In this document: piece by piece, positions 24,311 to 37,019 of the stretch | Position numbering within the stretch: position 1 is the first letter of the stretch | How the letters are laid out: each line of letters starts with the position of its first letter | Source: Tanypteryx hageni | Lineage: Eukaryota; Arthropoda; Insecta; Odonata; Petaluridae | Assembly: GCA_028673005.1 (NCBI GenBank) | Contig: CM054112.1 | Location: 22,495,624 to 22,559,623, forward strand | DNA length: 64,000 nt | Direction of reading: 5' to 3' | Notes under the pieces: model-generated | Seen by the model: the letters and a program-made list of their open reading frames with translations, nothing else | Database searches by the model: none | Told to the model about the DNA's origin: nothing | Made by a program: the position numbers and the translations under genes

Positions 24311-24710
24311 CTCTTCTCCCCCTCGGTCTAGTTACGATGCGTTGCGAAAATGACGCCTATTTGCTCTTTTGTTTGGGACTACGAATCGTTTAGCGGTATT
24401 ATGGTAACAAGGTTTAGGACTACGAGGGAAGAATTCACTACAAAGTTATTCCTTTTGAAATTTGACGCTTGCTTTTTCTAGGCGTAGTTGGATGGGAAGT
24501 TAATAATATAGGAGTGTCGCGGATAGTGAATATACAATTATATATTTGGCTGTTAGGTAGTTATAGCAAAATAATAATTGTATTTTTGATAATCTCATTC
24601 GTTAAAAAAACAAAAATAATTTCAAGTCATTTTGATTATAAATAGCATCTGCCATTTCCAAATATTCCTTTCGTAAGGTATCAATCAATCAATAAATCAC
24701 TATGATTTTG

Positions 24711-24731
24711 TCGTTTACGCGACGTAAACGA
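24711..24731. repeat. Perfect 9-bp hairpin
   Basis: TCGTTTACG (24711-24719) and CGTAAACGA (24723-24731) are perfect inverted copies with a 3-base loop. No run of T follows, so a terminator role is unlikely. Confidence 0.6.
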
Positions 24732-25405
24732 AGTTTCTAAGCTTGCCACACGCGCAGTCATTATTGATCGAAAAAATTAAATATTGATAAAGGACCATTT
24801 ATGATCAATATTATATTAATGAAGCACGCTTATTTGGAACGAGGCAACTATGTTAGTCACTGATGCAAAAAGATTTTCAGGATTTAAAAACAGAAATGTC
24901 GCATTTTTTTGAAGTTTTTCAATCATTTTCTTGTGCGGCTATTTTCTAATGCAATTATTTGTCTGTCATAATTAAACGCAAAAAAATCTTGGTTGGATGC
25001 CAGTTTCAAGCATTATACTGATGGATACCTATAGTTTAAAAGAAATACTTTAAATAAGTTATAGATATTTTCTAAAAGGCAAGTAAAAATGGCGGTGAAT
25101 GGTCAAAATACTTTCGTTTAGAAATAACTCGTGAATATAATGATACAATGACATTTTCTATTGTAACATTCGAAATATGCGCAATATTTTCTCGTATTAT
25201 ACATTAAAAAAGTAACAGTAGTTGTCACTTAACAATAATTTCATTGACAGCATTCAGCGGGTGATAACATTAAAAGGCAGAATCTCTTAAACTAGATTTT
25301 ATTTTGGAATTCCACGTTTGACCACAATAACCGACTTATAACCCAAAACAATGGCGATAATAAGATACATCTTCTGTTATAAATTACTTATTAAAATTTG
25401 CTACA

Positions 25406-25442
25406 ACGAATGTAAAAACACTGGGAAACATTTTACATTCGT
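25406..25442. repeat. Perfect 12-bp hairpin
   Basis: ACGAATGTAAAA (25406-25417) pairs perfectly with TTTTACATTCGT (25431-25442), separated by 13 bases. Confidence 0.65.
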
Positions 25443-25668
25443 AAACTTTCTACTGGTGATTCAGCTGTGCAGACGTCAAACCTGCGTTTTGAATATAAAT
25501 AAATCGATGAATATCTAAAAATCATAGTTATTGTTGTATATTACTTTTACTGTCAATAATTAAACAATAAAAATATTATTTTATCGCTTAGAATATAGAC
25601 CTAAAAGACCGTATAATGCACAATTAAAAATCTGCATAATATGTAATAATTTTCGATAGGACGGATAT

Positions 25669-25706
25669 ATATTTTTCTTACAATATATCTCCAGTAAGAA
25701 AAATAT
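25669..25706. repeat. Perfect 13-bp hairpin
   Basis: ATATTTTTCTTAC (25669-25681) pairs with GTAAGAAAAATAT (25694-25706) around a 12-base loop. Confidence 0.65.
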
Positions 25707-27830
25707 CGCTATACTATATAAATAACGATAAAACCACGAAGGAAGGGCGAAAAATAAACAATATCTTAGGATGATGATTCAAACGGTATTTTATCAAAAA
25801 CATATAGCTAAGAATGGCCAATTTTACGATTGAACAAATTTCATTGTACTATACTGATAGGCAGTTAATATGTACAATAAAAAATGATGAAAATATTATT
25901 TCTGAAGCTAAACAAGTGCTAAATAAATTACACTCGTTTATATTTGATTGAGTCCGCTTGTAAGAATAACATGTTTTGGCAGAGAGAACTTCTTCTGATA
26001 CTGATTCGGATTTTTACAGTTGAGAGATTCATCTCGCCAGCAATTTGTTCATGAATGAGAGGGCTTCACGCTCGTTAGACCATTAAAATAATTCCATTGT
26101 GAAAAATAATACCTTTTTGCCTCTATCAGTAGGAATGACGCAGTGGCATTCACCTATTATGTTTGCATTGATTGACAAGGGTAATATTAAAATGCGACTA
26201 TCATTATTTACAATCTTACGTTCCGAGTGAAGTGATATTTATTAAGTACAATTCAGTTTAGTTTTTATCTTCTACTACTAATTTAAAAAATAGTCTTGGT
26301 AATTATATCATGAAAAGTAAACTTTTTCCGATGAATAGTAAAGATAGGTAAACTCAGTCAGTGTACTGTCGGTTATCCTGAGAATATCAAAGAAGATGAT
26401 AAATTGCTAATCGAATACTACTAATCTAAATAATTACAAATTGCTAATCGAACTAAAAAATCATAAGAACTGTCACAAATTGAGACAAACATATACCTAA
26501 GTGAATATACACAAAATGTGAAGAATGCTTAAGATAATGAGTTGACTGAACATAAATTTACCAAGTTTAATATTGAGACTCAAACTCCAATCACATTTTA
26601 CATCGTGTGATAAATATAGAGTGGTCATAGTGGTTTATCTGATCTAGGGAGTTGAATCTTAGAAGACAGTAACATAAGATTATTTTCGTAATGATATTGC
26701 CTTAGCCCAGCAAAGATACCCAATAACTTTTATGAATACAGTAATATAATGGCTTTTACAATTGACATGTCTTGATAATTTACCTATAAGCAATTTTAAG
26801 TGAAAACATCATAGACGATTCTGCAAAATAGTTAGTTATACGATGCACACTTCATTTTCCTCAGAAGAAATTGGAATTTGGATATTGAAATACTTTATCT
26901 ATGTAATAAAACTTACATACCAAAATTTATTAGTATTGGTGCAGGAAAGGGGTCTTGTGAAAGTTGAATATGCTCAAGCTATGGGTGAATAATTTTAAAA
27001 ATTATACTTAGTTACCACCGTACATAGTCATCTACACATTCATCGTGTCATATCGTAACGATAGAAAATGCATGCAACATTAATAGATCTATTATAGCTT
27101 CAAATAGATTGAGTTAGGATCGAAAATTCCTTAGCATTCCACCTCAAGGGTATAAGTCTCGTAGCACATTATAAGATTTTCGATTAGCCTTATGACAGAA
27201 AATGGTAGTAATTTAATACAGTAGAAGCATTTTTTTGCGTCCGATCACGTTGTAAATCGCAGAATGAGAAAGATTTAAAAAATAATAAAAAACAGCGCAA
27301 CATTCCTTGCCGCTTCTCAATTCCGCCTGGAGATTTTTTCGCGAACATTACGTACATGCACTCGCTATTCTTGAGCGTTCCTTTGGTAAGAAGGGGTAAT
27401 TCCCTCCCCTCCTCCTTCTCCCCTTCTCTCCATTTCACTCCCAAACCCTTAACCTTTCTCCCTCTCTTTTTCGGCCGACTCCATCCTCATCTGCACTCTC
27501 TCTTTTGGCAACGTGCACCTTTTGCATAGCAAAGGAGGAGCGGCCGCTATCTTTCTTCCTTCGCTCTCTTTCCATTCCCTCTCTACCTTCGCCCTCACAC
27601 TACGACTCTCTTGCTGAAACGGGATTCGGAGTATTGGGGAGGAGGAGGCATAAGAGGAGGAGGTTAGTTTGAGAAGTTGTGTTTGTGGGAAGTGGTAGGA
27701 GAGGATTGAAGTGGAGGGAGGAGGACGTGGTGTAGATGGCGTAAGAGGAAGGGGGTGGGAAGGGCAAGGAGGGGAGGGGGGTCGGTGCATCGATCACGGT
27801 GCCCCTTCCCACCCGATCGTTCCCCAGATC

Positions 27831-27840
27831 TATAAATAGC
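27831..27840 (+). promoter_or_regulatory. TATA-box-like site
   Basis: TATAAATAGC follows a GC-rich segment (CGATCACGGTGCC..) and precedes a purine-rich leader. The context is promoter-like, but no clear initiator (TCAGT-type) is seen 28-32 bases downstream. Confidence 0.3.
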
Positions 27841-28207
27841 AAGGATGGAAAAAAGGGAGAGGCGGTTTGTGCGAAGTGAGTGAGAGAGAAGAGAGGGAGT
27901 GAGAAAGAGTGGATCCCTACAACGAAAAACAGGAAAAATAAAAAAGTCGAATATCGATTTCGTGGAACCGAAACGAAAATTGGAGCCGCGACGCTAAAAT
28001 ATTGATTGTTATTGAAAAAAAAGAGTAATGGAAATTAATCACGAATGCACAATAAAGACGGAGAGAAGGAGGCGGAGAGCTGGGGAGGAGGGAGGAGAGA
28101 AGACGAAGGAGTAGGAGGGAGAAAAAAAGGAGTGGGAAGGGAAGGGGAGAAAGGGGAGGGTGGGAGAGCGAGAGGAGGTAGAGTGGGGCGGTAAGGCAAG
28201 GTAGATG

Positions 28208-28228
28208 AGAGGGGGGGGTGGGGGAGGT
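28208..28228 (+). other. G-tract cluster
   Basis: Runs of eight and five G lie within 20 bases, flanked by more GGGG and GGG runs up to 28360. A quadruplex could form on the plus strand. Confidence 0.4.
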
Positions 28229-29079
28229 CACGTGCTCGGAGAAGGGGGGTCCCACGCGGACGAGTCACGGGCGGGATGAGTCACGTGGGGAAAGGAGGGG
28301 AGGGGGAACGATAGGGGAGGGAGGGAGAGAGAGGGGAGGGAGGAAAGGGTTAAGGGAGAGTTGAAATGGATTGTGGGTAAATGAGGAGGGTGACGAGGCA
28401 CGATGCGGAGGGCGGTCATTACGGCGGAAGGAAAACGGAGTAATGGAAGGATTAAATGGTTGCGCGATATTAAAAAAAGGACGAACTGAAAAAAGAAACG
28501 AAAAGAGGGACCTTGGTAAAATTTGATGAGAGCTTCGGGGTGGACTCAGCGTGGAGCGCAATACTTATCGCTATAAGCGATCGTCAACTCTTATATAGGA
28601 GACACGTCGACGCCCATTTGGAGATAAAGGGGAGTTTAGGAGGAGGAGTGGGAATGAGAGAGAGAGAGAGAGAGGGAAGAAAGGAGGAGATGGATATAAA
28701 TAAATTCTCTTCTCCATGCATTCCTATCTCATCGACACTTTTTGCTCCCAACTTCTCAGCAGGAATGAATGCGCGGCGCCGTTCGATCGCAATTGGTATT
28801 CCTGCGCCAGATGAGGATTGGCGTCGTCATAGAGGACTTTTTAAGCGCACATTCGGTTGGTGTGTTGTTTACACTGAGAACCAGAGTCGTAAAGAGAGTG
28901 CGTTCGATTTCATATTACCTGTTTCGGTCAACTCCTTACCCTATCTTCCCTGCTTTCTCTCATTTCGCCTTTCTCCCTACCTACCTCTCTCTTTCTCTTC
29001 AGTCATCGTCTTCGGATGCTAAAAACTGCCTCGTTCCCAAAAGCTCTTCATCTCGCTCGATCTTAATCTTCCGATAAAA

Positions 29080-30220
29080 AGAGAGTACTGTTATATATGT
29101 ATGAAAGTATAGCTTTCCAGGGTTTATTTGTCAATTAATTAAGGCTAACGAGGATTTTCTGTTTCCACGTTCAAAATGTAACGTCCGAAATTTTTAGAAA
29201 ACATTTTTGATCGCCGCGTTGCAAATGGGTTTTTGCTTTTTGTCTCTATCTTTCTCTATCCCGTGCTGACCTATTTTAGGTTGTTCGCCAAATAAGACGA
29301 AAAAATATGATCGATGCGAATGTAAAATTGAGACAGAGTTGTACGGGAATTGATTATGTACTCCTGAAAAAGGCGTATTTTTCGTAACGGAATTGGAAAA
29401 CAGCTATAAATCTCCTATGTAAAGCGAATCCGGCGCTTGTGCTGCTAATTATTAAAAATTCTATTACTTCATCTATCATTACAAAAATTTTCATTGCGTA
29501 AGCATATGACTATGCATGTATGATATAGTAACAGGAATTCAACTGCTTAGATATGATAACCGTCTCTTTTGTATGTTACTGGCACAATATTATACTCTGT
29601 TTATGTATTCGATCTCTTAAAAGGAAAGAAAAATTTGTAACTATTTCGTTTGCTAAAAGCTTTTATGCGACCAATTTCTTTTTTCTCCCACACCCAATTT
29701 CTCTTACATGACTAAAAATAATTGTTCGCATAGTTGGAAACATCAAAATAACGAATTTAATTTTAAAAATCAATGTTTCTAGTTAATTGAATTTACGGTA
29801 TGCAAAAACAAAATTATTTTCGGAGCGAGACCGTTGCATTCTTTTGTTTATTGTTCTCAATAAAATGCAAATTTATAGCAATATCCGCAAAGGGATATCG
29901 CATATGCCAAAAAGAGTTATAGAATTACTGTTATTAAATTTTACAGTACCTTAATTTTTTGTTTAGCAGTACCTGCTCAACTTTGTTGTATATTATGAAA
30001 AATCGCATTAGTCATAACGCTAAAGAATGTAAAAAATACAACTACTTCACAACTTATGGTACAGAGCATTCTTCATCCGGGAAATATGTTACAATACTTT
30101 CTACAGCTATTCGCAATGGGTGATATACTTCAGTTTGAACTCGAAACGGAATTTATTTGCGAAATCTGCGACTTTTTTCGCTTTTAACTCCCGTTCTATC
30201 ATGCAACACGAAAGGAAGAG
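29080..30220. other. AT-rich non-coding sequence
   Basis: Nothing recognisable is seen. Confidence 0.45.
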
Positions 30221-30229
30221 CGACAGTAA

Positions 30230-30365
30230 GAAGTGAGATTGTGAGAGAGTTTGGGGGAGGGACAAGGTGGGGTGGAAATGGGGAGGGGTGGTTGGAAATG
30301 GGGAGGGGGTAAACATGGGGAGGATGGGGCGAGGGGTGCGACAGAGAGGAGATGAGGATGTGATG
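30230..30365 (+). other. G-rich purine tract with repeated GGAAATGGGGAGGGG
   Basis: The 15-mer GGAAATGGGGAGGGG occurs at about 30273 and 30294, and further G4/G5 runs follow to 30335. The stretch meets the usual G-quadruplex pattern on the plus strand. Minus-strand frames through it are proline/serine/leucine low complexity. Confidence 0.5.
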
Positions 30366-30399
30366 AGACAATTAAGTTGTGAGAGGTAATTTCGTATGT

Positions 30400-31740
30400 G
30401 TGGGTGAGGAGAACTTTTTTATTATTTTTCCAAAGGCCTCGTTCGAAAGAGATGCTAGAGGGTCCCATAAGTGGTTTGCGAAATGAAGCCAAAGCTTTCC
30501 CAAATAGATCCATTAGCCGGAGCGATAGAGGACGATTAACTATAGGGGTTTTTTACGCCCTCGTTCGTATTTTTTCCGCAGACATCACGCGAGGAAAAAT
30601 TTCACGGGTAATAAGAGGTCTACGCACGGGGAAAATTCTGAAAATGCAGGAAAAAATCAGATAAGGTATGAGACAGATGCATATCTTGAGGGCGGTTTGA
30701 AAGAGTAGCATTTTAATCCTCAAAAAAGTGCCCGTAAAGTTTACGCATTTAGCACTGAAAATACTTATGCAAATAAATGGACCTGACTCATTGTAAATGA
30801 CGATCGGAGTCCGTAGATTGTGCAATTACGCTTGCAGACATTATAATGTTTTAGCGGTTTATGATAAAGCGAAGCTAGAGGAGTGTATCTGTGAATGAAT
30901 ATGCATAGGACAGAAAATTAAAGATAAGCGGACCAATAATCACAATTAAACACGGTTGATGGATGGATGGAATAAAATTATAGGAATATAGAGTGAATGT
31001 TCCTTAAAAAATTGTTTGATTTAAACTTCAGACGATAGGAATTGAGCATCCCTATGAACAATTCGGCTACTTTCTGTCGAAAAAATGACGGATTGCCGAA
31101 GAGGTCAATTTTACAAACAGCGGAACTGTTTTTCCTAGAAGCCGTTTTGAGTTCATAGTGGAGTTCGAGGAGATTGTATAATCACAAAGTGTTGCGAGGA
31201 AGGGAAGGGGGCGGGAGGGGGGCAAGGATGTTTAGATATGAAGCGAAGAGTGAAAAAATAATAATAACGAAATGAATGTTCCACGTATTTTCGACGACTG
31301 GGCTTCACCTCGGAGATGGAATTAACATGTCCACGTCATTATGGAAGATTCCCTATCTCCTCCTTCCCTTCCTTCTTCCTACCTCTCCCCCTCTCACGAC
31401 ACCGCCAGTCACCTGGAGGGGTGTCCTCTCCTATACATTGTCCCCTTTCCAACTCCTCCAAAATAGAGGAAAGAGGGAGCGGAGGCAAATCAGGTGAGGG
31501 TTGGAGCAGGGGTTTTGGTGGTGAAAGGGGGAGGGCAAGGGTGTGGCAGAAGGGCGAGCCGCGTTCTGTCCCCCTCTTATCTTATATAGTGAGTGAGCAG
31601 GCGGAGGGCGGGATCTGTGGCGATTAATAAGTTGTTGCCGGTGCCATTTGTGCGATGGAGTTTTCGCCAGTAAAATGACATTCGAAAGTTGCGGATGGGT
31701 TACATTAATATTCAAACGCTGTGCGGCGGTTTATTGAGAT
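30400..31740. other. Mixed non-coding sequence with a mid-GC block
   Basis: AT-rich to about 31190, then a polypurine stretch, a pyrimidine-rich stretch (31350-31460) and a purine stretch with TATATAG at about 31583-31589. No known protein motif is found in the overlapping frames of 73-103 codons. Confidence 0.35.
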
Positions 31741-31753
31741 TTTAATCATGATG

Positions 31754-32135
31754 AATTATTATATTTGTGTGATTTATTATATAATCAGATTATCGTTAGA
31801 TGATAACACAGAGAAACGGAAAATTAAAAATAATAACAGGATGTTAATTGAGGCTCCGAGTTCAGACACATTAAGGAATATTAGACGTTAGGGGAACGGT
31901 GGCCGGTGATACTTATTTATAAAAAGGATGTCTTAATTTTGTTAAATTATTATATTTGTGTGATTTATTATATAATCAGATTATCGTTAGATGATAACAC
32001 AGAGAAATGGAAAATTAAAAATAATAACAGGATGTTAATTGAGGCTTCGAGTTCAAACACATTAAGGAACATTAGACGTTAGGGGAACGGTGGCCGGTGA
32101 TACTTATTTATAAAAAGGATGTCTTAATTTTGTAA
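31754..32135. repeat. Tandem duplication, 191-bp unit, two copies
   Basis: Copy one (31754-31944) and copy two (31945-32135) abut and differ at only a few bases (for example GAAACGG against GAAATGG). The unit contains a palindromic segment around TTATCGTTAGATGATAA and ends in TTTATAAAAAGGATGTC. No open frame or transposon end is present. The high identity means a recent duplication. Confidence 0.85.
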
Positions 32136-32139
32136 AATT

Positions 32140-32800
32140 TATGGGCTACAAGAGTTTTAAATTAAAATAGATATTTATTAATGAAATAATTTTTCATCTT
32201 TTAGATAATATTTTTTCTATCTAGACTAGTATTGGCTAGAGAAAATTTTAACAGCACGCATCAGATAATTAGCACAAACTTCTTTTGATATTTTCTTAAA
32301 ATTATATTGTATTAAAATTAAAGGATGCGGGGATAATTCCGGGAACAATAAACGCGTTTGTAGAAAATTTGCCGCAAAATATTATCGCCACGAATTCTAA
32401 GATTTCACTAAAACATAACCTAAGATTGAATAAAGATATATTTTCCTTGGGATTTGCTGCTGTTGATTTTATAGTTACTTATTACGCATTTCCTCAAAAT
32501 TAAGACTTAAGACTGTCAGTATTATGAAGTAAATCATCATGTGGTGTATGTGTATACATGAATGTACACACACATACGCGTACACAGGCATACCCACAAC
32601 TGGATAATTGATACAATAGTTTATGTATTGGGGAATCTTTCTCATCAATTATAAGATACAGTAGGCTACATACATTCACGGTAATTACTATGTCCTTTCT
32701 CGGAAGTTTTATATGTATAGTTTACAAAACCTCTGATTTTTGAAATTTTTGAATGTATAGGAAGAGAAAACGGTCTGACTTTTCTACCGTGCGACTATAT
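32140..32800. other. AT-rich non-coding sequence
   Basis: Nothing recognisable is seen apart from a TG/CA-rich stretch with alternating purine-pyrimidine steps at about 32541-32592. Confidence 0.4.
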
Positions 32801-33109
32801 TCTCCTAGAGTGTAGAGGTGGACGGGGTGGGTAGAGCGACCCTAAGGTGAAGCGACAGGGTGGAAACAGGAAGAAGGGGTTCTGGTGTTATGAAATCCTC
32901 TCAGGTGTGTCTGCCGAGGGACCTTATTTGTCTTCATAAGGGATTCCACATCCTCCGCTTCGAGCCTAAACTATGGGAAGACGGCCGGCTAATGTTGGAC
33001 ACGGCCAATTGATTAATCCACCGCTTAGTAAAAAAAAGTTATTTGGCGTTTTGGGCGGTCGACCCGGATGGGTGAGACGTGGATTCGCACATGTGTCTCA
33101 TTGAGATGG

Positions 33110-33260
33110 ACGCCGACTTGGACAGGGACACTAGCTCCTATGACCACCTCGTGCGCCAAGTGTCGCGGGTTCGATTCAACTCGTTTCAACGACCCCTGTG
33201 ATGGGATCACGTGGTTGTCGAGTCGCAAAACGGACCTGATTAATCGCAACCTGCAGAATT
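33110..33260 (+). mobile_element. tRNA-derived SINE-like segment
   Basis: A box-B-like GGTTCGATTC (33168-33177) is preceded at 36 bases by an A-box-like TAGCTCCTATG (33132-33142). The order fits an internal RNA polymerase III promoter, though the spacing is slightly short. The downstream body has moderate GC. It does not fold into a full cloverleaf by eye, so a SINE or old tRNA pseudogene is preferred to a functional tRNA. Confidence 0.35.
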
Positions 33261-33349
33261 ATGCGTGACCTGAATCATATTGATGAGTCGCTGCAATGAG
33301 TTGCTATAATGAGTCCTTTGTCGGCACTCGTTCAAAACGCAGGCAGATC

Positions 33350-34440
33350 TTAATAACTTAATAAAAGTAATAATGAACTGAAATTCGACATTATCCAGAT
33401 TAAATTTACATTCCACCGAACTTGTTTATAATAATTATTGGTTAACGTTTTGGTTGAAATTTCATTAAAATATTGGGATAAAAGATTAGACATTTTCTTT
33501 GGTAACCTAAGTATGCAAATGCAAGACTCTGAAGAGCTTAGGTTTCTCTCATTTATATGTTAATTTAATGAAATTGTGTTGCTCCAATAATTATTTTTAA
33601 AATCTAATGCTGAAATCTCTTGAAAATTCACACTAAATGTTAGCGTAAGATATGTTAATTATGGATTAATTTAGGATTGCTGTCCAATATATTATTCAAT
33701 ATTATAGCTATAGCATTCCTTTCTACGTACACCGAATTCTCAGTATTAAGAAGCTAAGAAAATATAGCAAGAGTGATGGTTTCAGAAATAAGGACCGACT
33801 TTGTCAAGCATTGCTTTTATTATAAATATTAGCCTATTTTCCATATGCTTAATATTTTTTCAGTATTGATGATATTGCCAAATTATAAGCCCTCTGCATA
33901 AGCTCAATTAACATTTATATCTTTTAATGTTTCCGAAAATTTATCACGAGCTGTATTTAGGCATTTAGAAAGAACAAGCTAAAGTCTACCTTGATAGAAT
34001 GCTTTGTGAAAAATATTTAATTGGAAAAGACTGTTTTTGGGAAAGGCCCTTTATCGCTATAAATACTAGTCTATTGTTAATATACTTCACTTGTTAAAAT
34101 GTTCTTATTTGTAATTTTGTTAAATAATTTCCTCGTAGCCATTCTAAGTATCTATATTTTGAGGAATCATTTCAGTAATCTATATTAAAAGACCAGAAAA
34201 TCTCTTGTATGTTGGAAAAATAAAGACTTTCATTTGTCTAATGTTTATTCCGAAGAATATGAATCACTTGTCAGTTAGAGAAAAGCGCCGCTCCTAATGA
34301 GAATCAATTTCTCGTTTAAAATATTCCCATGTTCGCGAGATAGACATAATTGAAAAGTCTTTTCTGTTGGTTAGAGGAATGGACACGGGATAAATCTTAA
34401 TTTGCATAAAGCGTAAAAAAACCTGTTCTCCGACGCGATA
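33350..34440. other. AT-rich non-coding sequence
   Basis: Nothing recognisable is seen. Confidence 0.45.
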
Positions 34441-34581
34441 ATTAGTTTTTTTCTCTCTTTCTCTCACTCCGGCGAGTTTCTTTTCGAACCGATTGCCTTG
34501 TTAGCGGGGCTGACGGGAAGGGGACGAAGGCGCCGAATTCCTTTTTTCTTCTTCCTTCCCCTAGTTGGACGGGACATCCAT

Positions 34582-34660
34582 TTCCGGGACTCGAACCCGT
34601 ATTCTCCCGATAGGATGGAAACATCCCAGCCCGCCCTCGTTAAGGGGCGTCTCTAATCAC
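34582..34660 (-). mobile_element. tRNA-like pol III box pair (SINE or tRNA pseudogene)
   Basis: On the minus strand a perfect T-arm-like CGGGTTCGAGTCCCG includes box B (about 34597-34585). About 46 bases upstream a degenerate A-box (TTAACGAGGGCGG) begins near 34643. Between them TGGGA/TCCTA can form an anticodon-like stem with an 8-base loop. The acceptor stem does not pair convincingly, so this is a SINE head or pseudogene rather than a working tRNA. Confidence 0.4.
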
Positions 34661-34718
34661 GCGAACCGTTTGCTACGCTAGCGATCGACGGAAATCGATC
34701 GTCCGTCGAACGCCCTCC

Positions 34719-34738
34719 CGCGCGCGCGTGTGTGTGTG
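34719..34738. other. Alternating CG/TG tract, Z-DNA candidate
   Basis: Twenty bases alternate strictly between pyrimidine and purine (five CG then five TG steps), the classical sequence for left-handed DNA. It lies at the left of a GC/purine-rich island. Confidence 0.6.
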
Positions 34739-34849
34739 GGAGAAAGGCATCCGATGGAGGCAATAAAGAGACGATCGGCTTTTATTCCTCTGCTTCGAGA
34801 CGACACCGAGGCGCTTGTATTATCGGATGTATTCTGAAAGAGGTCTTAT

Positions 34850-35263
34850 GCCTTAGAGAGGTAGGTAGGAGGGGAGGGAAGGATCTAACAGAGGAAAGAG
34901 AATCGGTCGAAGAAGAGCCCAGAGGCGAAAAGCGATAGAGGAAAGTATGTGTGTGTACGAGGCAGTGAGAGTGAGGAAGATAGGAGTGGGTGGGTGGAGG
35001 GAGGAAAGGGTTCGGGGGAGTGGGTTGGTGAGGGCATGATGGGGAGTCGCCCTCGGGGAGCGTGGGCGGTGGGTGGGAGGCTCGGACTCTTCAAGGCCAA
35101 GATCCACCGTCTGTGCCGGTGTGGCCGAGGAGGATGGCGAGAGGGCATCCGAGGGGGCGGCGGGGGAGGAGGAACATAAGAGGGGTTGGGGGAGGCAGCT
35201 GTGGGGGTCGCCGGCGTGGGAGTCAAGCGAGAGAGGGTGGCGGTCGTCTCCCTGGGGGATGCC

Positions 35264-35330
<67 letters not shown>

Positions 35331-35400
35331 GAGGGAAGGAGAGGAGGAAGAAGAGTTGGGAAAGGAAAGGATAGATTTTATTCCAACCCTTAAATAGGCG
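34850..35400. other. Polypurine island ending in a long GA run
   Basis: G and A dominate the plus strand, with GGGGG and CGG clusters at 35035-35180. Frames of 60-113 codons on both strands are low complexity (Arg/Glu/Gly or Pro/Ser). Confidence 0.45.
35268..35327. repeat. GA microsatellite, 30 units
   Basis: Perfect GA run of 60 bases, the longest simple repeat in the window. Confidence 0.95.
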
Positions 35401-35738
35401 CGTGGGATAAATACCGAGTCATATTTCATTTTTGATTAATTAGGCGTTTCTTAAGGTGCGTTTCTTTTTAAAAATATTGCCGAGTTCGAGCAATTTTGGT
35501 TATAAATTGTGCTCGCATCATCGTTTTTTTGATAGGCTGATTGAAATTGCCGTGATTTTTTTCACGCTAATGGCGAACATACTTTCAAAACTTAAGATAT
35601 TAGACGATGGTACTGCACAGGAAAAATAAGTGGCGACAAAATATATTTGATATAGTAAGAAAAGCGGTTAAAATTATCTTATAATATATTAAAGTCTTAC
35701 AAATTCTAAAATTAGCACTTGGGTAAAAATAAAAAATA

Positions 35739-35814
35739 TTAAGTACTTGCCTTAGGCATCCCAAATAGCCATAACTAGGTTGTGAAGAACGAAATACTTA
35801 AGACAAGTACTTAA
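35739..35814. repeat. Inverted repeat, perfect 11-bp arms
   Basis: TTAAGTACTTG (35739-35749) and CAAGTACTTAA (35804-35814) are perfect inverted copies. The arms are themselves largely palindromic (AAGTACTT). The spacer is 54 bases. It could be a tiny MITE or chance. Confidence 0.45.
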
Positions 35815-36129
35815 ATGTTCGTTTTTTGTTACTTAACGCTTAATTTGATTTTTTATTTCTGCAATAAAACGAATTCGATGATTCTCCAGTGAATTAAAGT
35901 CTTAAATGTTGAAAAAATGGAAGAGAAGTCATCGCTGTGCCGTTGTAATTTCTTACGAAAATGGAATCAAGTGGTTATTATTCCCATCGCATGCATAAGA
36001 TACGCTTAATTAAATGATTTAAGCTTTTTTCTCCACGCACGTGCGGACAATAAACATTTTAGTGGAAATGCGCATTACAAGACTAGGAAAAATTATAACC
36101 CACAGTCTCCAGTGTTAAGAGACACACGG

Positions 36130-36265
36130 AACTCAGAACGAGGTATAGAGATGTTGGGCGGAGATGTTAGAGAGAAAAGGGGCGGAGAGAAAGATAAAAA
36201 GGAGAGAGAGGGAGAGAGTGAAGAGAGAGAGAGAGAGAGAGAGAGATGAGAGGCTGGAGTGAGGG
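36130..36265. other. Purine-rich tract with GA run
   Basis: A GA-dominated stretch includes a perfect GA run at 36222-36246. Confidence 0.7.
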
Positions 36266-36726
36266 GGAGAGATTTGAGACGGCTGTGGGCGTTACCGACG
36301 ACTCGCGGATCCAAACATTTTTTGGTGGCTTATAATCTGAAATAAGTTACGTATGATATACGATCCCACGCCAAAAGGGATGGCCGGTGATTATTTCTTA
36401 TCTATATTCCGGAATAAGTCAATACACTTAAACTGACATCTTCGAGAGAAGACTTTATTTCACGTTATTTTTAATTATCGCCTTTGAACGATATTATGAA
36501 TACATGCATGGATTGCGAGGGCATAAGTGCCAATTTTTGCAGAAGATACATAAGTTGCTAACAGTGAAAATACTTGATAATACTGTGCGTTTGAAATTGA
36601 GTCTCTAAGTACTATGCAGTGGGCAATTTTAAAAAACTATCTCGAACATTTTTCCTAAAACTATGGTTATGGTTAGACACACAAGGGATTTAAAATTTGA
36701 AAGAATTTTTTCATCGAAATTATGGC

Positions 36727-36749
36727 TACGGTATTTATTAAATACCGTA
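36727..36749. repeat. Perfect 10-bp hairpin
   Basis: TACGGTATTT (36727-36736) pairs with AAATACCGTA (36740-36749) around a 3-base loop. Confidence 0.6.
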
Positions 36750-37019
36750 TTAGAATGTGAAAATTTTGTATTATTTCCATTAAGAAGAGCCGAAACTGAC
36801 GCGAACGCAGTTCACAAGAAAATACAAGCGCGGGAATTCCTTTTATCCGGTTTCTAGCTCGTGAGCACATGTAATAAATCAAAACAGATGAAGAATATTC
36901 TGGTCCTCGCGATAAACATAGAAACACGATAGCGCAAAGGCCTCCCGCCAATATTTACCATTAACATTTAATTTCATGGAACCATTAAGAAGTCTTTATA
37001 GACGGCGGCTTTTTCCGCC

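Larger units (their letters stand above)
24310..27180. other. Very AT-rich desert
   Basis: Almost 2.9 kb with no open frame above 60 codons on either strand. It contains perfect short inverted repeats (listed separately) and a 15-base direct repeat AAATTGCTAATCGAA at 26401 and 26438. No gene is seen. Confidence 0.5.
27380..29030. other. Low-complexity island with strand-switching purine/pyrimidine bias
   Basis: Pyrimidine-rich at 27395-27480, purine-rich at 27640-27790, purine-rich again at 28060-28420 and CT-rich at 28930-29010. Short CG-containing segments lie between (27770-27830, 28590-28620, 28740-28870). Frames up to 169 codons (28513-29022, plus) have no known motif. Two TATA-like sites are present (27831 and about 28593). 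Confidence 0.4.

Noticed and set aside
28513..29022. 169-codon open frame on the plus strand
   Set aside because: Has a GA-derived ERERER segment and no recognisable domain; splice or start context is not convincing.
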